Made by a program: the position numbers and the translations under genes
Shown: piece after piece, positions 35,845-44,473 of the stretch
Position numbering within the stretch: position 1 is the stretch's first letter
Layout: each line of letters begins with the position of its first letter
Notes under the pieces: generated by a model
Databases searched by the model: none
What the model saw: only the letters and a program-made list of their open reading frames with translations
Told to the model about the DNA's origin: nothing
NCBI RefSeq assembly: GCF_022899935.1
Contig: NZ_JALJCJ010000008.1
Coordinates: 186,001 to 250,000, forward strand
Direction of reading: 5' to 3'
DNA length: 64,000 nt
Origin: Shinella curvata
Lineage (GTDB): Bacteria; Pseudomonadota; Alphaproteobacteria; Rhizobiales; Rhizobiaceae

Positions 35845-35879
35845 TTATGAGCGCGCCTACCTAACAGGCGCGCTCATAA
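35845..35879. terminator. Terminator-like hairpin
   Basis: A perfect 14-bp inverted repeat (35845-35858 with 35866-35879) and a 7-nt loop. It could end transcription from either side; it lies just past the 3' end of the minus-strand pseudogene. Confidence 0.65.
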
Positions 35880-35885
35880 TCTTCA

Positions 35886-36095
35886 TCATTTCTGCGGACG
35901 GCTCGCGATCGCATCGAAGAGACGAGCCGAGTACCTCAATGCCGCTCCTTCGTTCAGCGCAACGGCGACACCCAGCGCCTCCGCGATCTCGCCTTCAGTC
36001 GCACCGAGTTCAACGGCCTTCTTTGCGTGGACGGCGATGCAGCCGTTGCAACGGTGGTGACCGCCACAGCCAGAGCGATGATCTCGTGGATGCTG
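35886..36095 (-). pseudogene. Carboxymuconolactone decarboxylase/AhpD-like fragment with frameshift
   Basis: On the minus strand the C-terminal part of a CMD/AhpD-family protein is clear: the redox motif HRCNGCIAVHAKKA, then ELGATEGEIAEALGVAVA and a normal stop at 35886-35888. The preceding segment (IHEIIALAVAVT) is in another frame; one missing base near 36056 explains the shift. The N-terminal half is absent, replaced by an MFS fragment on the opposite strand. The gene is truncated and frameshifted, so inactive. Confidence 0.7.
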
Positions 36096-36190
36096 CCGTC
36101 GGTCCGATGATCGGGGGCGTATTGCTCGAGCATTTCTGCTGGGGCTCGGTCTTCCTGATCAATGTGCCGGTGATGCTCGTTGTCGCTCCT
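36094..36190 (+). pseudogene. MFS (DHA2-type) transporter fragment
   Basis: About 32 codons on the plus strand read AVGPMIGGVLLEHFCWGSVF followed by LINVPVM, a conserved stretch of drug-efflux MFS proteins (QacA/SmvA type). No start or remaining helices are present. It abuts the CMD fragment on the other strand, so an old rearrangement joined two broken genes. Confidence 0.6.
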
Positions 36191-36245
36191 GCGCATTCGT
36201 ATCTGTTCAAGAGCCAAAGACTAGGCCCCGTGCTACATTCGAGTG

Positions 36246-37172
36246 TTATCGTTCCGAAAGATCCCAATAAGGCGGACTGCCGAAAGCAGTGCGCAGGTGA
36301 TCGGCCAGTGCCCGCAATTTGGCCGAAGGATTTCGGCCTTCGGGGTGTGCCATGTAGATGAACTCATCTTCGGGGTGCATGCCGATTTCGATGGGCAAAA
36401 GATTGCCATCCTTTATCGCCGGTCCGGCGATGAACATCGGCAGCAGGGCAATACCGAGACCGGCAATTGCCGCGTCGCGGATCATGTCGCCATTGTTGAG
36501 CCCTAGTCCCAACCGCCCATGCACAACGATGGCATCCGATCCTGGACTGCCTACGGCGGTTCGTGGAAAGCGCCAGTCGGCAACGCCGCGATTGGTATAG
36601 AAAATGCCCTTGTGGCCGGCAAGCTCATCGATCGAACGCGGCGCGCCATGCTCGGCAATGTAGTCGGGTGAGGCGCATAGAACGCGGCGACTGGGCGCCA
36701 GCTTCCAGGCCATCAGCCTCGAGTCGATGAGAGGGCCATTGCGGATGACGGCATCGAACCCGCCCGAGCTTGCATCCACCCGGCGGTCGTCAAGATCGAG
36801 TGTCAATTCGATATGCGGATGCGCGGCCAGAAACGGATAGAGTGCCGGTCCCAGATGCATCCGCCCGAAGGTTACCGGCGCGGAGATACGTAAGGGGCCA
36901 ACCATGGCGCCGCGCCGTTCGGCCATATCTGCTGCAGCACTCTCCACATCGCCGATAATTCGCCGGGCGCGCTCCAGAAACGCACCGCCATCTTCTGTGA
37001 GCGTCAGCCGTCGTGTCGTCCGGTGAACCAGCTTTGCGTCAAGCGCCCGCTCCAGCTCTGCCAGCCTTTCACTTACGACGGATTTTGACTGCCGCAGCCG
37101 CCGTGCGGCCTCGCTGATCGAGCCCGCTTCGCTGATGGCAACGAATGCGGCAATGCCTTCAAGTTTCATCAT
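36246..37172 (-). CDS. LysR-family transcriptional regulator
   Basis: A 308-residue LTTR. The winged helix-turn-helix covers about residues 1-60 (FVAISEAGSISEAARRLRQS, SVVSERLAELERAL), followed by the substrate-binding domain from about 90 (GPLRISAPVTFGRMHLGP). It resembles the group that controls a divergent neighbouring oxidoreductase, here the SDR at 37333. Start is ATG at 37172, with another ATG next codon. TTCCGGAA at 37183-37190 in the divergent gap is a weak operator candidate. Confidence 0.88.
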   Translation of the reverse strand: MMKLEGIAAFVAISEAGSISEAARRLRQSKSVVSERLAELERALDAKLVHRTTRRLTLTEDGGAFLERARRIIGDVESAAADMAERRGAMVGPLRISAPVTFGRMHLGPALYPFLAAHPHIELTLDLDDRRVDASSGGFDAVIRNGPLIDSRLMAWKLAPSRRVLCASPDYIAEHGAPRSIDELAGHKGIFYTNRGVADWRFPRTAVGSPGSDAIVVHGRLGLGLNNGDMIRDAAIAGLGIALLPMFIAGPAIKDGNLLPIEIGMHPEDEFIYMAHPEGRNPSAKLRALADHLRTAFGSPPYWDLSER

Positions 37173-37332
37173 CGTTCGGAAATTCCGGAAAATAAAACCG
37201 ATATCTGCAAGCTAATCAGAACGCGAGAAAAAAACCATGTTTCCTTCAAGCAAACGGCCTGACGAAGACAGAAGATACGCCGACCGGTCTTGCCCTACCA
37301 AATAACTCATTGATCTGAAAAGGATTACCGCC

Positions 37333-38082
37333 ATGATGCGTCTCGCAAACAAAACCGCCCTGATTACCGGTGGCACCAGCGGCATTGGCCTCGAAACCGC
37401 CAAACAGTTCCTGGCTGAAGGCGCCCGCGTTGCCATCACCGGCACCAACCCCAAAACCATCGAGGCCGCTCGCGCGGAACTGGGTAACGATGTCATGATC
37501 ATCCGTGCCGATGCCAGTGACGTGAACGCACAGAACACGGTCGCCGCCGAGATAGAAACGACCTTCGGCAAGCTTGATATCGTCTTCATCAACGCCGGTG
37601 TTGCCGATCTCCGGCCCATCGAAAACTGGGACGAAGCCGGTTTCGACCGCACCTTCGATATCAACGTCAAGGGGCCGTTCTTCCTCGTCCAGGCGCTGCT
37701 GCCGATCCTCAGTAACCCGGCCTCGATCGTGCTGAACACTTCAGTCAATGCCCATGTCGGCATGCCGACCTCGAGCGTCTATGGTGCCAGCAAGGCAGCA
37801 CTGCTCTCAATGGCACGCACACTCTCCGGCGAGTTGATCGGCCGTGGTATCCGCGTCAATGCCGTCAGCCCCGGCCCGATAGCCACGCCGCTTTACGGCA
37901 AGCTCGGCCTTTCGGAAGAAGGGCTCAATGCGATGGCTGCCGGTGTGTTGGCACAGGTCCCCGCCGCCCGTTTCGGTGCCCCCTCTGAAGTCGCCAAGGC
38001 AGTGGTTTTCCTAGCGTCCGATGAAGCAAGTTTCACCGTCGGCGCCGAGTTGCAGATCGACGGTGGTATGGGTACGCTTTGA
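37333..38082 (+). CDS. Short-chain dehydrogenase/reductase
   Basis: A 249-residue classical SDR. TGGTSGIGLETA is near residue 11, NAG near 87, catalytic Ser in VLNTSVNAHVG near 137 and Tyr-Lys in YGASKAALLSM near 151. It is divergent from a LysR gene and probably controlled by it, a frequent LysR/SDR arrangement in rhizobia and other proteobacteria. The substrate is not apparent and it does not look part of the neighbouring transport clusters. Confidence 0.88.
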   Translation: MMRLANKTALITGGTSGIGLETAKQFLAEGARVAITGTNPKTIEAARAELGNDVMIIRADASDVNAQNTVAAEIETTFGKLDIVFINAGVADLRPIENWDEAGFDRTFDINVKGPFFLVQALLPILSNPASIVLNTSVNAHVGMPTSSVYGASKAALLSMARTLSGELIGRGIRVNAVSPGPIATPLYGKLGLSEEGLNAMAAGVLAQVPAARFGAPSEVAKAVVFLASDEASFTVGAELQIDGGMGTL

Positions 38083-38457
38083 TTGGTTTGGCACGCGAAT
38101 CTGGAAGCCTGGTGAACGCCTTTCTGGGCTTCTCGCGCTCATCATCAAAGCTTTCCAGCTGTTCCATTCCGCTATACGCGGGCTCACATCCTATCAAGAG
38201 CTTAACAGCCTCTCAAGCCATAACCTCCGGTAGATGTCGTGACTTGTGAAGCGCGGATCACGTTGGTCGCCCTACATTACCCTCCTCGTGGCGAGAGGCG
38301 CGCGCCGGATTTGCAGCTGGCTGATGACCTGCCAATCCGCGCGCGGAGCACTACGCAAAGAGACTTGGTGGTCAATGTATGGACATTCTATCTGCTGGCG
38401 AGATAGACGAATCTCTGGATCGGCCGATATTTGGCTCGGTTTGCGGCGGTGGGAATA
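38083..38457. other. Gene-free spacer with a GC-rich inverted repeat
   Basis: No gene is evident. Arms at 38298-38311 and 38334-38346 pair almost fully (one unpaired base) around a loop of about 22 nt. With no T-run it is not a standard terminator; it may be a leader structure for the LacI gene. I see nothing else. Confidence 0.4.
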
Positions 38458-39453
38458 GTGGCGGTAACGATCAAAGACATTGCAAGGCTCGCCGGGGTCT
38501 CGACTGCGACAGTGTCGAAGGTGCTGAACCGGAAGGATTCGGTGATTGGGGAGGAGACGCGTCAGAAGGTCCTGTCGCTGGCCCGCGAGTTGAACTATAC
38601 GCCGAATTCGCTGGCCCGCTCGCTTGTGACGCGTAAGTCGCATGTCATCGGCATCATCGTTCCCGATATCCTCAATCCCTATTTCACCGAGCTGGTGCGG
38701 GCGTGCGACGATGCGGCGCGCCTGCGTGGCTATACGACGCTCGTCTGTAATTCCGAGGGCATAGCGGAGATCGAGACGGCGCATCTGGCCTCCTTCGGGG
38801 GACACCGCGTCGATGGCATCCTGCTCGCGGCCAGTGACGTCATACCCGATACGGAGCTTCTGGACGCCTTGTGTATACCCGTCGTCTGCATGGATCGGGA
38901 GATCGGGCCGGTGGCGCGGCTCGTTACGACGGTCGATACGGATTATCGCAGCGGCGCGTTTCAGGCGACCCGCCACCTGATCGAAAAGGGCCACACCCGC
39001 ATTGCCTTCCTTAGCGGTGCGCCGCACCGGTCGAATACGCAAATCCGCCTTTCGGGATATAAGGATGCACTCGCGCAAGCCGGCATTGCCTTCGATCCCG
39101 AGCTGATCCGTTGCAAGGAGTTCCAGCACCGGTTCGGTCATCAGGCGACGCTGGACCTGCTGAAGCGAACCGATTTCACGGCAATCTGCTGCATGAACGA
39201 CATGCTGGCGATCGGCGCGATGGTGGCCCTGCGCGAGCGTGGCCGGCGCGTGCCGGAAGACTGTGCCGTTATCGGCTTCGACAATATCTATCTTTCTCCG
39301 CTGCTGGAGCATCCGCTCTCGACCGTGGACCGGCGCATTGCTCATTCGGCCCGTGTCGCGACGACTGCCCTCATCGATTTCCTCGATGATCCGAACCGCA
39401 AGGTCGAAGCCATCACGATCATGCCCACGGTCGTCAGCCGCACCACGACTTAG
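38458..39453 (+). CDS. LacI-family transcriptional regulator
   Basis: About 331 residues. The helix-turn-helix TIKDIARLAGVSTATVSKVL begins at residue 3, with hinge LARSLVTRKSHVIGIIVPDI after it, then the periplasmic-binding-like effector domain. GTG at 38458 is chosen since a GGTGGGA site precedes it and the family usually starts just before this helix; TTG at 38431 and GTG at 38449 are in frame. It precedes the second nucleoside operon on the same strand, separated by 342 bp, and probably represses it in response to a nucleoside or ribose. Confidence 0.87.
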   Translation: MAVTIKDIARLAGVSTATVSKVLNRKDSVIGEETRQKVLSLARELNYTPNSLARSLVTRKSHVIGIIVPDILNPYFTELVRACDDAARLRGYTTLVCNSEGIAEIETAHLASFGGHRVDGILLAASDVIPDTELLDALCIPVVCMDREIGPVARLVTTVDTDYRSGAFQATRHLIEKGHTRIAFLSGAPHRSNTQIRLSGYKDALAQAGIAFDPELIRCKEFQHRFGHQATLDLLKRTDFTAICCMNDMLAIGAMVALRERGRRVPEDCAVIGFDNIYLSPLLEHPLSTVDRRIAHSARVATTALIDFLDDPNRKVEAITIMPTVVSRTTT

Positions 39454-39795
39454 GAGCGATCGATATTCAGGCCGTGCCGGCCTGCATATGGCACCTTCCT
39501 ATTCAGGTGCGTCGATCACTCCCGGCGGACGCTAGTTCTTGTGCTGGCTCAACTTATTTCGCTTCCGCTGAAATGGGCCGGATTCCTCATGACGTCGACG
39601 TTATTTTAGCTCACGCTACGAGAGACCTTGACGCCTTTGGTGTCGCCAAAGTACACGTTTACCTGCGTTTAGGTACACGTTTAACTGACCTCAAATCGGC
39701 GGGATTGCTCTTGACAGCGAACAGTCCAGCTGTAATTTGTATAGACATTAGGATCGGTCTCGCCGGGCGACACGCTTCGGCTTCCAGGGAGGGAA
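39454..39795. other. Promoter region of nucleoside operon 2
   Basis: No gene. Two direct copies of GTACACGTTTA at 39651-39661 and 39673-39683 start 22 bp apart, two helical turns, and could be regulator sites. A candidate promoter lies just downstream. Confidence 0.45.
39711..39738 (+). promoter_or_regulatory. Candidate promoter of nucleoside operon 2
   Basis: TTGACA at 39711-39716, then 16 nt, then TAATTT at 39733-39738, about 60 bp before the BMP start codon. The direct repeats lie immediately upstream. Confidence 0.45.
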
Positions 39796-40791
39796 ATGAC
39801 AATGCTGAAACATCTTATGGTGACGGTTGCCTTGGCGGCGATGACGGCGGGCGCGGCTGCTGCCGATTTCAACCCGGCAATCGTCTATGGAACGAGCGGT
39901 AAGTTCGACAAGTCGTTCAACGAGATGGCCTATACCGGCGCGGAAAAATTCAAGGCGGATACCGGTTCCAGCTACCGAGACTTCGAGGCGCAGGCCGATT
40001 CCCAGGCGGAACAAGGCATTCGCAACTTTGCAAGCCGAGGCTTCAGCCCGGTTATCGTCACGAATTTCGGTTACAAGGACCAGCTCGCCAAAGTTGCCAA
40101 GGAATTTCCCGATATCGACTTCGTGATGCTCGATGACGTGGTCGACCTTCCCAATGTCCGGTCGGTTACATTCAAGGAAGAACAGGGCTCCTACGTGGTT
40201 GGCCTGATCGCGGCCCTCTCCTCCAAGAGCAAGGCCGTTGGCTTCATCGGCGGCATGGATATCCCGATTATCCGCAAGTTCGGTTGCGGCTATGCGCAGG
40301 GCGCGTCGGCCGGCGGTGCAACCAATATCATCCGCAACATGACCGGTACGACGAACGCTGCCTTCAACGACCCGGTCAAGGGTGGTGAGATTGCTGCGTC
40401 CCAGATGGGGCAGGGCGCGGACGTCATCTTCGCCGCTGCCGGCGGTACGGGCATCGGCGTTCTCCAGAAGGTTGCCGATTCCGGTAAATTTGCGATCGGG
40501 GTCGATTCCAACCAGAACTATATGCACCCCGGCGTCATGCTGACCTCGATGGTCAAGCGCGTCGACGTTGCCGTCTACAATGCATTGAAGGATGCCAAGG
40601 AAGGCCAGTTCACCGGCGGCGTGCAATCGCTCGGTCTTGCTGAAAACGGCGTCGATTGGGCGTTGGACGAGCATAACCGCAGCCTGATCACGCCGGAAGT
40701 CGAGGCGGCCGCCAAGAAAGCGAAGGACGAGATCGCCGCCGGCACCCTCAAGGTCCACGACTACATGTCGGACGACAAGTGCCCTCTCTGA
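39796..40791 (+). CDS. BMP-family nucleoside-binding protein (PnrA-like)
   Basis: A 331-residue receptor with a Sec signal peptide (about 1-23, ending AAAADF). The BMP fold is shown by YGTSGKFDKSFNEMAYTGAE near residue 30, TFKEEQGSYVVG near 130, GFIGGMDIPIIRKF near 153 and GVDSNQNYMHPG near 235. It is closer to the classical PnrA pattern than the paralogue at 6625-7626. ATG at 39796 or 39802 could start translation. It leads an operon with its own ATPase, two permeases and a nucleoside hydrolase. Confidence 0.9.
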   Translation: MTMLKHLMVTVALAAMTAGAAAADFNPAIVYGTSGKFDKSFNEMAYTGAEKFKADTGSSYRDFEAQADSQAEQGIRNFASRGFSPVIVTNFGYKDQLAKVAKEFPDIDFVMLDDVVDLPNVRSVTFKEEQGSYVVGLIAALSSKSKAVGFIGGMDIPIIRKFGCGYAQGASAGGATNIIRNMTGTTNAAFNDPVKGGEIAASQMGQGADVIFAAAGGTGIGVLQKVADSGKFAIGVDSNQNYMHPGVMLTSMVKRVDVAVYNALKDAKEGQFTGGVQSLGLAENGVDWALDEHNRSLITPEVEAAAKKAKDEIAAGTLKVHDYMSDDKCPL

Positions 40792-40800
40792 GAAATGGTT

Positions 40801-40824
40801 GGGCAGGCGTTTCTGCGTCTGCCC
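40801..40824 (+). other. Stem-loop after BMP gene
   Basis: Arms 40801-40809 and 40816-40824 pair at 8 of 9 positions, between the receptor stop and the ATPase ribosome-binding site. This is the same position as the hairpin in nucleoside operon 1. Confidence 0.55.
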
Positions 40825-40850
40825 ATCCAAAGCATAGTCTGGAGGAGGCC

Positions 40851-42392
40851 ATGGAAGCAGAAATCGGTTCCGTGCGGCTAGTGCTGGAGCTTTCCGGCAT
40901 CAATAAGAGTTTTGGCCCCGTCGTCGCCAACAAGGATGTAAACCTCTCCGTAAAGGCCGGCAGCATCCACGGGATCGTGGGAGAGAACGGCGCCGGAAAA
41001 TCGACCCTGATGTCCATTCTCTATGGTTTCTATCAGGCCGATTCCGGCTCGATCCGCGTCGACGGCAAGGAGGTCGGCATTCCCGACAGCCGTGCTGCGA
41101 TCGCCCATGGCATCGGCATGGTTCATCAGCACTTCAAGCTGGTCGAAAACTTCACCGTTCTGGAAAACATCATCCTCGGCGCGGAAGAGGGCGCATTTCT
41201 CTCCTCCAGCCGGCGCAAGGCGCGGCTTGAGCTTCAGCGACTTGCGAAGGAGTACGAACTGCAGGTCGATTTGGAAGCGGTCACGGAAGACCTGCCGGTC
41301 GGCGTCCAGCAGCGCGTGGAAATCCTCAAGGCGCTCTATCGTCAGGCGCGCATCCTCATCCTCGATGAGCCAACGGGCGTGCTGACGCCGAGTGAGGCCG
41401 ATCACCTGTTCCGCATTCTCAGGCGCCTGCGCGACGAGGGCAAGAGCGTCATCCTCATCACACACAAGCTGCGTGAGATCATGGATGCGACGGACACGGT
41501 ATCGGTCATGCGGCGGGGCGAACTGATCGCCACCGCCCCGACGGCATCGATGACGAAGGAAAGCCTTGCCGAGCTGATGGTCGGCCGCCGGGTGCTGCTG
41601 CGTGTCGACAAGTCGCCGTCGACGCCAGGCGAGGTCGTCTTCGACGTAAAAGGGCTGAACGTGCGCGACCAGCGCGGCGTGCGCATGGTCAAGGACGTCT
41701 CGCTTTCTGTTCGCGCCGGCGAGATCGTCGGCATCGCCGGCGTGGCCGGCAATGGACAGACCGAGCTTCTCGAGGCGCTGGCCGGAAACCGTGTGCCGGA
41801 ATCCGGCACGGTTCTGCTCAACGGCGAGGAGATCGCCGCCGATCCGTTCAGGCGCCGGGCGGCGGGCGTTGCCCATGTGCCGGAGGACCGGCACGCAATC
41901 GGCCTCATCCTGTCGTTCCCACTGCGGGAAAACGCCAGCCTCGGCTATCACCGCCGACCGGAATTCGGCACGAGTCCTCTGCTGAAGCGCTCCCAGCTCC
42001 AGCACTATGCGCAGGACTATATTTCCGACTACGACATCCGTCCGCCCAATCCCGATCTGCGCACCTCGCTCTTTTCGGGCGGCAACCAGCAGAAGATCGT
42101 GCTGGCACGCGAGATCGAGCATGATCCTGAAATGCTGCTCGTTGGCCAGCCGACGCGTGGCGTCGATATCGGCGCCATCGAATTCATCCATCGACGCCTG
42201 ATCGAACTGCGCGACCAGAACAAGGCGATCCTCCTCGTTTCGGTGGAACTCGACGAAATTAGGGCGCTCTCCGATCGCATCCTCGTCATGTTTGACGGTG
42301 CGATCGTTGGCGAGGCGAGCCCGGATGCCTCGGAACGTGAGCTTGGTCTGCTCATGGCCGGTGTCACCCAAGAAGATCAAGGGAGAGGCTAG
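40851..42392 (+). CDS. Nucleoside ABC transporter ATPase with two NBDs (NupO-like)
   Basis: A 513-residue fused ATPase. Walker A GENGAGKST is near residue 43, Walker B ILILDEPTGV near 167, the second degenerate loop GVAGNGQTE near 298 and the signature LFSGGNQQKIVLARE near 408. ATG at 40851 follows GGAGGAGG; the earlier in-frame start is rejected. Paralogue of the ATPase at 4963-6492. Its stop overlaps the GTG start of the first permease. Confidence 0.92.
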   Translation: MEAEIGSVRLVLELSGINKSFGPVVANKDVNLSVKAGSIHGIVGENGAGKSTLMSILYGFYQADSGSIRVDGKEVGIPDSRAAIAHGIGMVHQHFKLVENFTVLENIILGAEEGAFLSSSRRKARLELQRLAKEYELQVDLEAVTEDLPVGVQQRVEILKALYRQARILILDEPTGVLTPSEADHLFRILRRLRDEGKSVILITHKLREIMDATDTVSVMRRGELIATAPTASMTKESLAELMVGRRVLLRVDKSPSTPGEVVFDVKGLNVRDQRGVRMVKDVSLSVRAGEIVGIAGVAGNGQTELLEALAGNRVPESGTVLLNGEEIAADPFRRRAAGVAHVPEDRHAIGLILSFPLRENASLGYHRRPEFGTSPLLKRSQLQHYAQDYISDYDIRPPNPDLRTSLFSGGNQQKIVLAREIEHDPEMLLVGQPTRGVDIGAIEFIHRRLIELRDQNKAILLVSVELDEIRALSDRILVMFDGAIVGEASPDASERELGLLMAGVTQEDQGRG

Positions 42393-43495
42393 TGCCCAGC
42401 TTTCTCAACATAAGGCAGATCGTCGATTTCGCGATCCTGCCGCTCATGAATGTCGCCGTCGCACTGCTTATTTCGGGGCTTGTGGTTCTCTTCGTCGGTC
42501 AGAACCCGCTGGAGGCAGTGGGCTATCTCGTCAGCGGGGCGCTGGGCTCGGGCGAGGGGATCGGCTTTACGCTCTACTTCGCCACCAGCTTCATGTTCAC
42601 AGGGCTGGCAGTCGCGGTAGCCTCCCATGCAGGCCTCTTCACGATCGGCGCGGAAGGGCAGGCCTATCTCGGCGGGCTCGGCATCGCGCTGGTATGCCTG
42701 GCACTCGACAAATTCGTTCCCTGGTACGTGACGCTCGTGCCTGCAGCGGCAGCCGGTATGCTGTTCGGCGCGGCCTGGGCCTTCATCCCGGCCTATCTGC
42801 AGGCAAGGCGCGGCAGCCATCTCGTCATCACGACGATCATGTTCAACTTCATCGCCTCGTCGGTCATGATCTATGTACTGGTCAACCTGATCAAGGAACC
42901 GGGCAGCATGGCGCCGCAGACGCGCCTTTTCGATGCCGGCGGCCTCGTGCCGAAGCTGGGTGAGATACTGCCCGTCAATATCGGCACCGCGCCGCTCAAT
43001 GTAAGCCTGTTCATCGCCATCATGGCCGCTATCTTCGTCTGGGTCCTCATCTGGAAGACCAAGCTCGGCTTCGAGATCCGCGCGACCGGCGCCAACCCGG
43101 CGGCGGCGCGCAATGCTGGCATCAGTTATGTCAAGATCACCATCGTCTGCATGTTGATCTCAGGCGCGCTAGCAGGCCTTGCCGGCGTGAACATACTGAT
43201 GGGAGACCTCGGCAAGTTGCAGCTCGATTTTCCCGCCGGCATCGGTCTGGTTGGCGTTGCGGTCGCTCTCATGGGGCGCGGCCATCCAGTCGGCATCGCC
43301 GTCGCCTCAGTCCTTTTCGGCGTCCTCTATCAGGGCGGCGCCGAAATCTCCTTCTGGATGCCCAACGTCACGCGGGAACTGATCATGCTGATCCAGGGGC
43401 TGGTCATTCTCTTTGCCGGTGCGTTGAGCCTGATGTTCCGAAGCTCGGTCTATTCACTGGTCGATCTCTTCCGCTTTTCGAAACGGGAGGCCTGA
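42392..43495 (+). CDS. Nucleoside-type ABC transporter permease (NupP-like)
   Basis: A 367-residue membrane protein starting with GTG that overlaps the ATPase stop. It has the FTIGAEGQAYLGG signature near residue 85 and multiple hydrophobic segments. With the following permease it forms the heteromeric channel of the second nucleoside importer. Tight spacing (3 bp to the next gene) indicates one transcript. Confidence 0.9.
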   Translation: MPSFLNIRQIVDFAILPLMNVAVALLISGLVVLFVGQNPLEAVGYLVSGALGSGEGIGFTLYFATSFMFTGLAVAVASHAGLFTIGAEGQAYLGGLGIALVCLALDKFVPWYVTLVPAAAAGMLFGAAWAFIPAYLQARRGSHLVITTIMFNFIASSVMIYVLVNLIKEPGSMAPQTRLFDAGGLVPKLGEILPVNIGTAPLNVSLFIAIMAAIFVWVLIWKTKLGFEIRATGANPAAARNAGISYVKITIVCMLISGALAGLAGVNILMGDLGKLQLDFPAGIGLVGVAVALMGRGHPVGIAVASVLFGVLYQGGAEISFWMPNVTRELIMLIQGLVILFAGALSLMFRSSVYSLVDLFRFSKREA

Positions 43496-43498
43496 GCG

Positions 43499-44473
43499 AT
43501 GCAGGAATTCCTCACCACCATTGTTCTTCTCCTGAGCTCGACGCTCCGCCTGTCGGTGCCCCTTGTCCTGTGCGGACTGGCTGGTCTCTTTTCCGAACGT
43601 TCGGGCGTTTGGGATATCGGGCTCGAGGGCAAGATGCTGTTTGCAGCCTTCGCTGCGGCGGCAGCCGCCTATCAGTTCGATTCCGCCTGGATCGGCCTAG
43701 TCTTTGCGATCCTCGTCGCCGTCCTTCTCAGCCTCGTCCATGGCTTCGCGTCGGTGACGCACCAGGGCAATCAGATCATCTCAGGTGTGGCAATCAACTT
43801 CATCTCGTCCGGCTTGACGGTTCTCCTTGCGGTAGGTTGGTTTGCGCTCGGCGGCAGGACGCCGCAACTCCAGCCGGCGGCGCGCTTTCCCACCGTGGTG
43901 CTGCCCTTTGCCGAGGAGATGCGCTCGGTCCCCGTCGTCGGCGCGATCTATGCCGACCTGATCTCAGGCTACAATATCCTCGTCTATGTCGCCTTCGCGG
44001 CCGTGCCGGTGACGTGGTGGGTGTTCCATCACACGCGGTTCGGCCTTCGCCTTCGCGCCGTCGGTGAAAACCCCGCCGCTGTCGATACGGCCGGCATTTC
44101 CGTGGACTGGCTGCGCTACCGTGCGCTGCTCTGCGGGGCGATCCTCTGCGGCATTGCCGGGGCCTATCTCTCGGTCGCCCAGTCGGCGGGCTTCGTGCGG
44201 GAAATGTCCGCTGGCAAGGGTTACATGGCCCTGGCGGCATTGATCTTCGCGAAGTGGCGGCCGGTTCCCGTTCTCTTCGCTTGCCTTCTCTTCGGCTTCC
44301 TGGAAGCCCTGTCGATCCGCTTCCAGGCCTTCGATTTCGGGTTGGGGCCGGCGCTTTCCACCCAGATCGTCCAGTCTCTCCCCTATGTCCTCACGGTGGT
44401 TTTGCTGGCCGGCTTCATGGGCCGCGCCATCCCTCCGAAGGCCGGCGGCATACCTTATACGAAAGAACGTTGA
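43499..44473 (+). CDS. Nucleoside-type ABC transporter permease (NupQ-like)
   Basis: A 324-residue permease with the short-type signature WDIGLEGKMLFAAF near residue 38 and GENPAAVDTAGISV near 190, a pattern typical of the second permease in BMP-dependent importers. Its stop abuts the ATG of the nucleoside hydrolase gene, so uptake and cleavage are produced together. Confidence 0.9.
   Translation: MQEFLTTIVLLLSSTLRLSVPLVLCGLAGLFSERSGVWDIGLEGKMLFAAFAAAAAAYQFDSAWIGLVFAILVAVLLSLVHGFASVTHQGNQIISGVAINFISSGLTVLLAVGWFALGGRTPQLQPAARFPTVVLPFAEEMRSVPVVGAIYADLISGYNILVYVAFAAVPVTWWVFHHTRFGLRLRAVGENPAAVDTAGISVDWLRYRALLCGAILCGIAGAYLSVAQSAGFVREMSAGKGYMALAALIFAKWRPVPVLFACLLFGFLEALSIRFQAFDFGLGPALSTQIVQSLPYVLTVVLLAGFMGRAIPPKAGGIPYTKER

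Larger units (their letters stand above)
35665..36245. other. Decayed spacer with gene fragments
   Basis: No intact gene lies here. The plus frame ending near 35834 (QREIGSMHHPGGGIEEHWKG and following) looks protein-like but has no credible start and no family I recognise. A hairpin at 35845-35879 follows, then the carboxymuconolactone decarboxylase-like and MFS fragments described separately. Confidence 0.5.
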
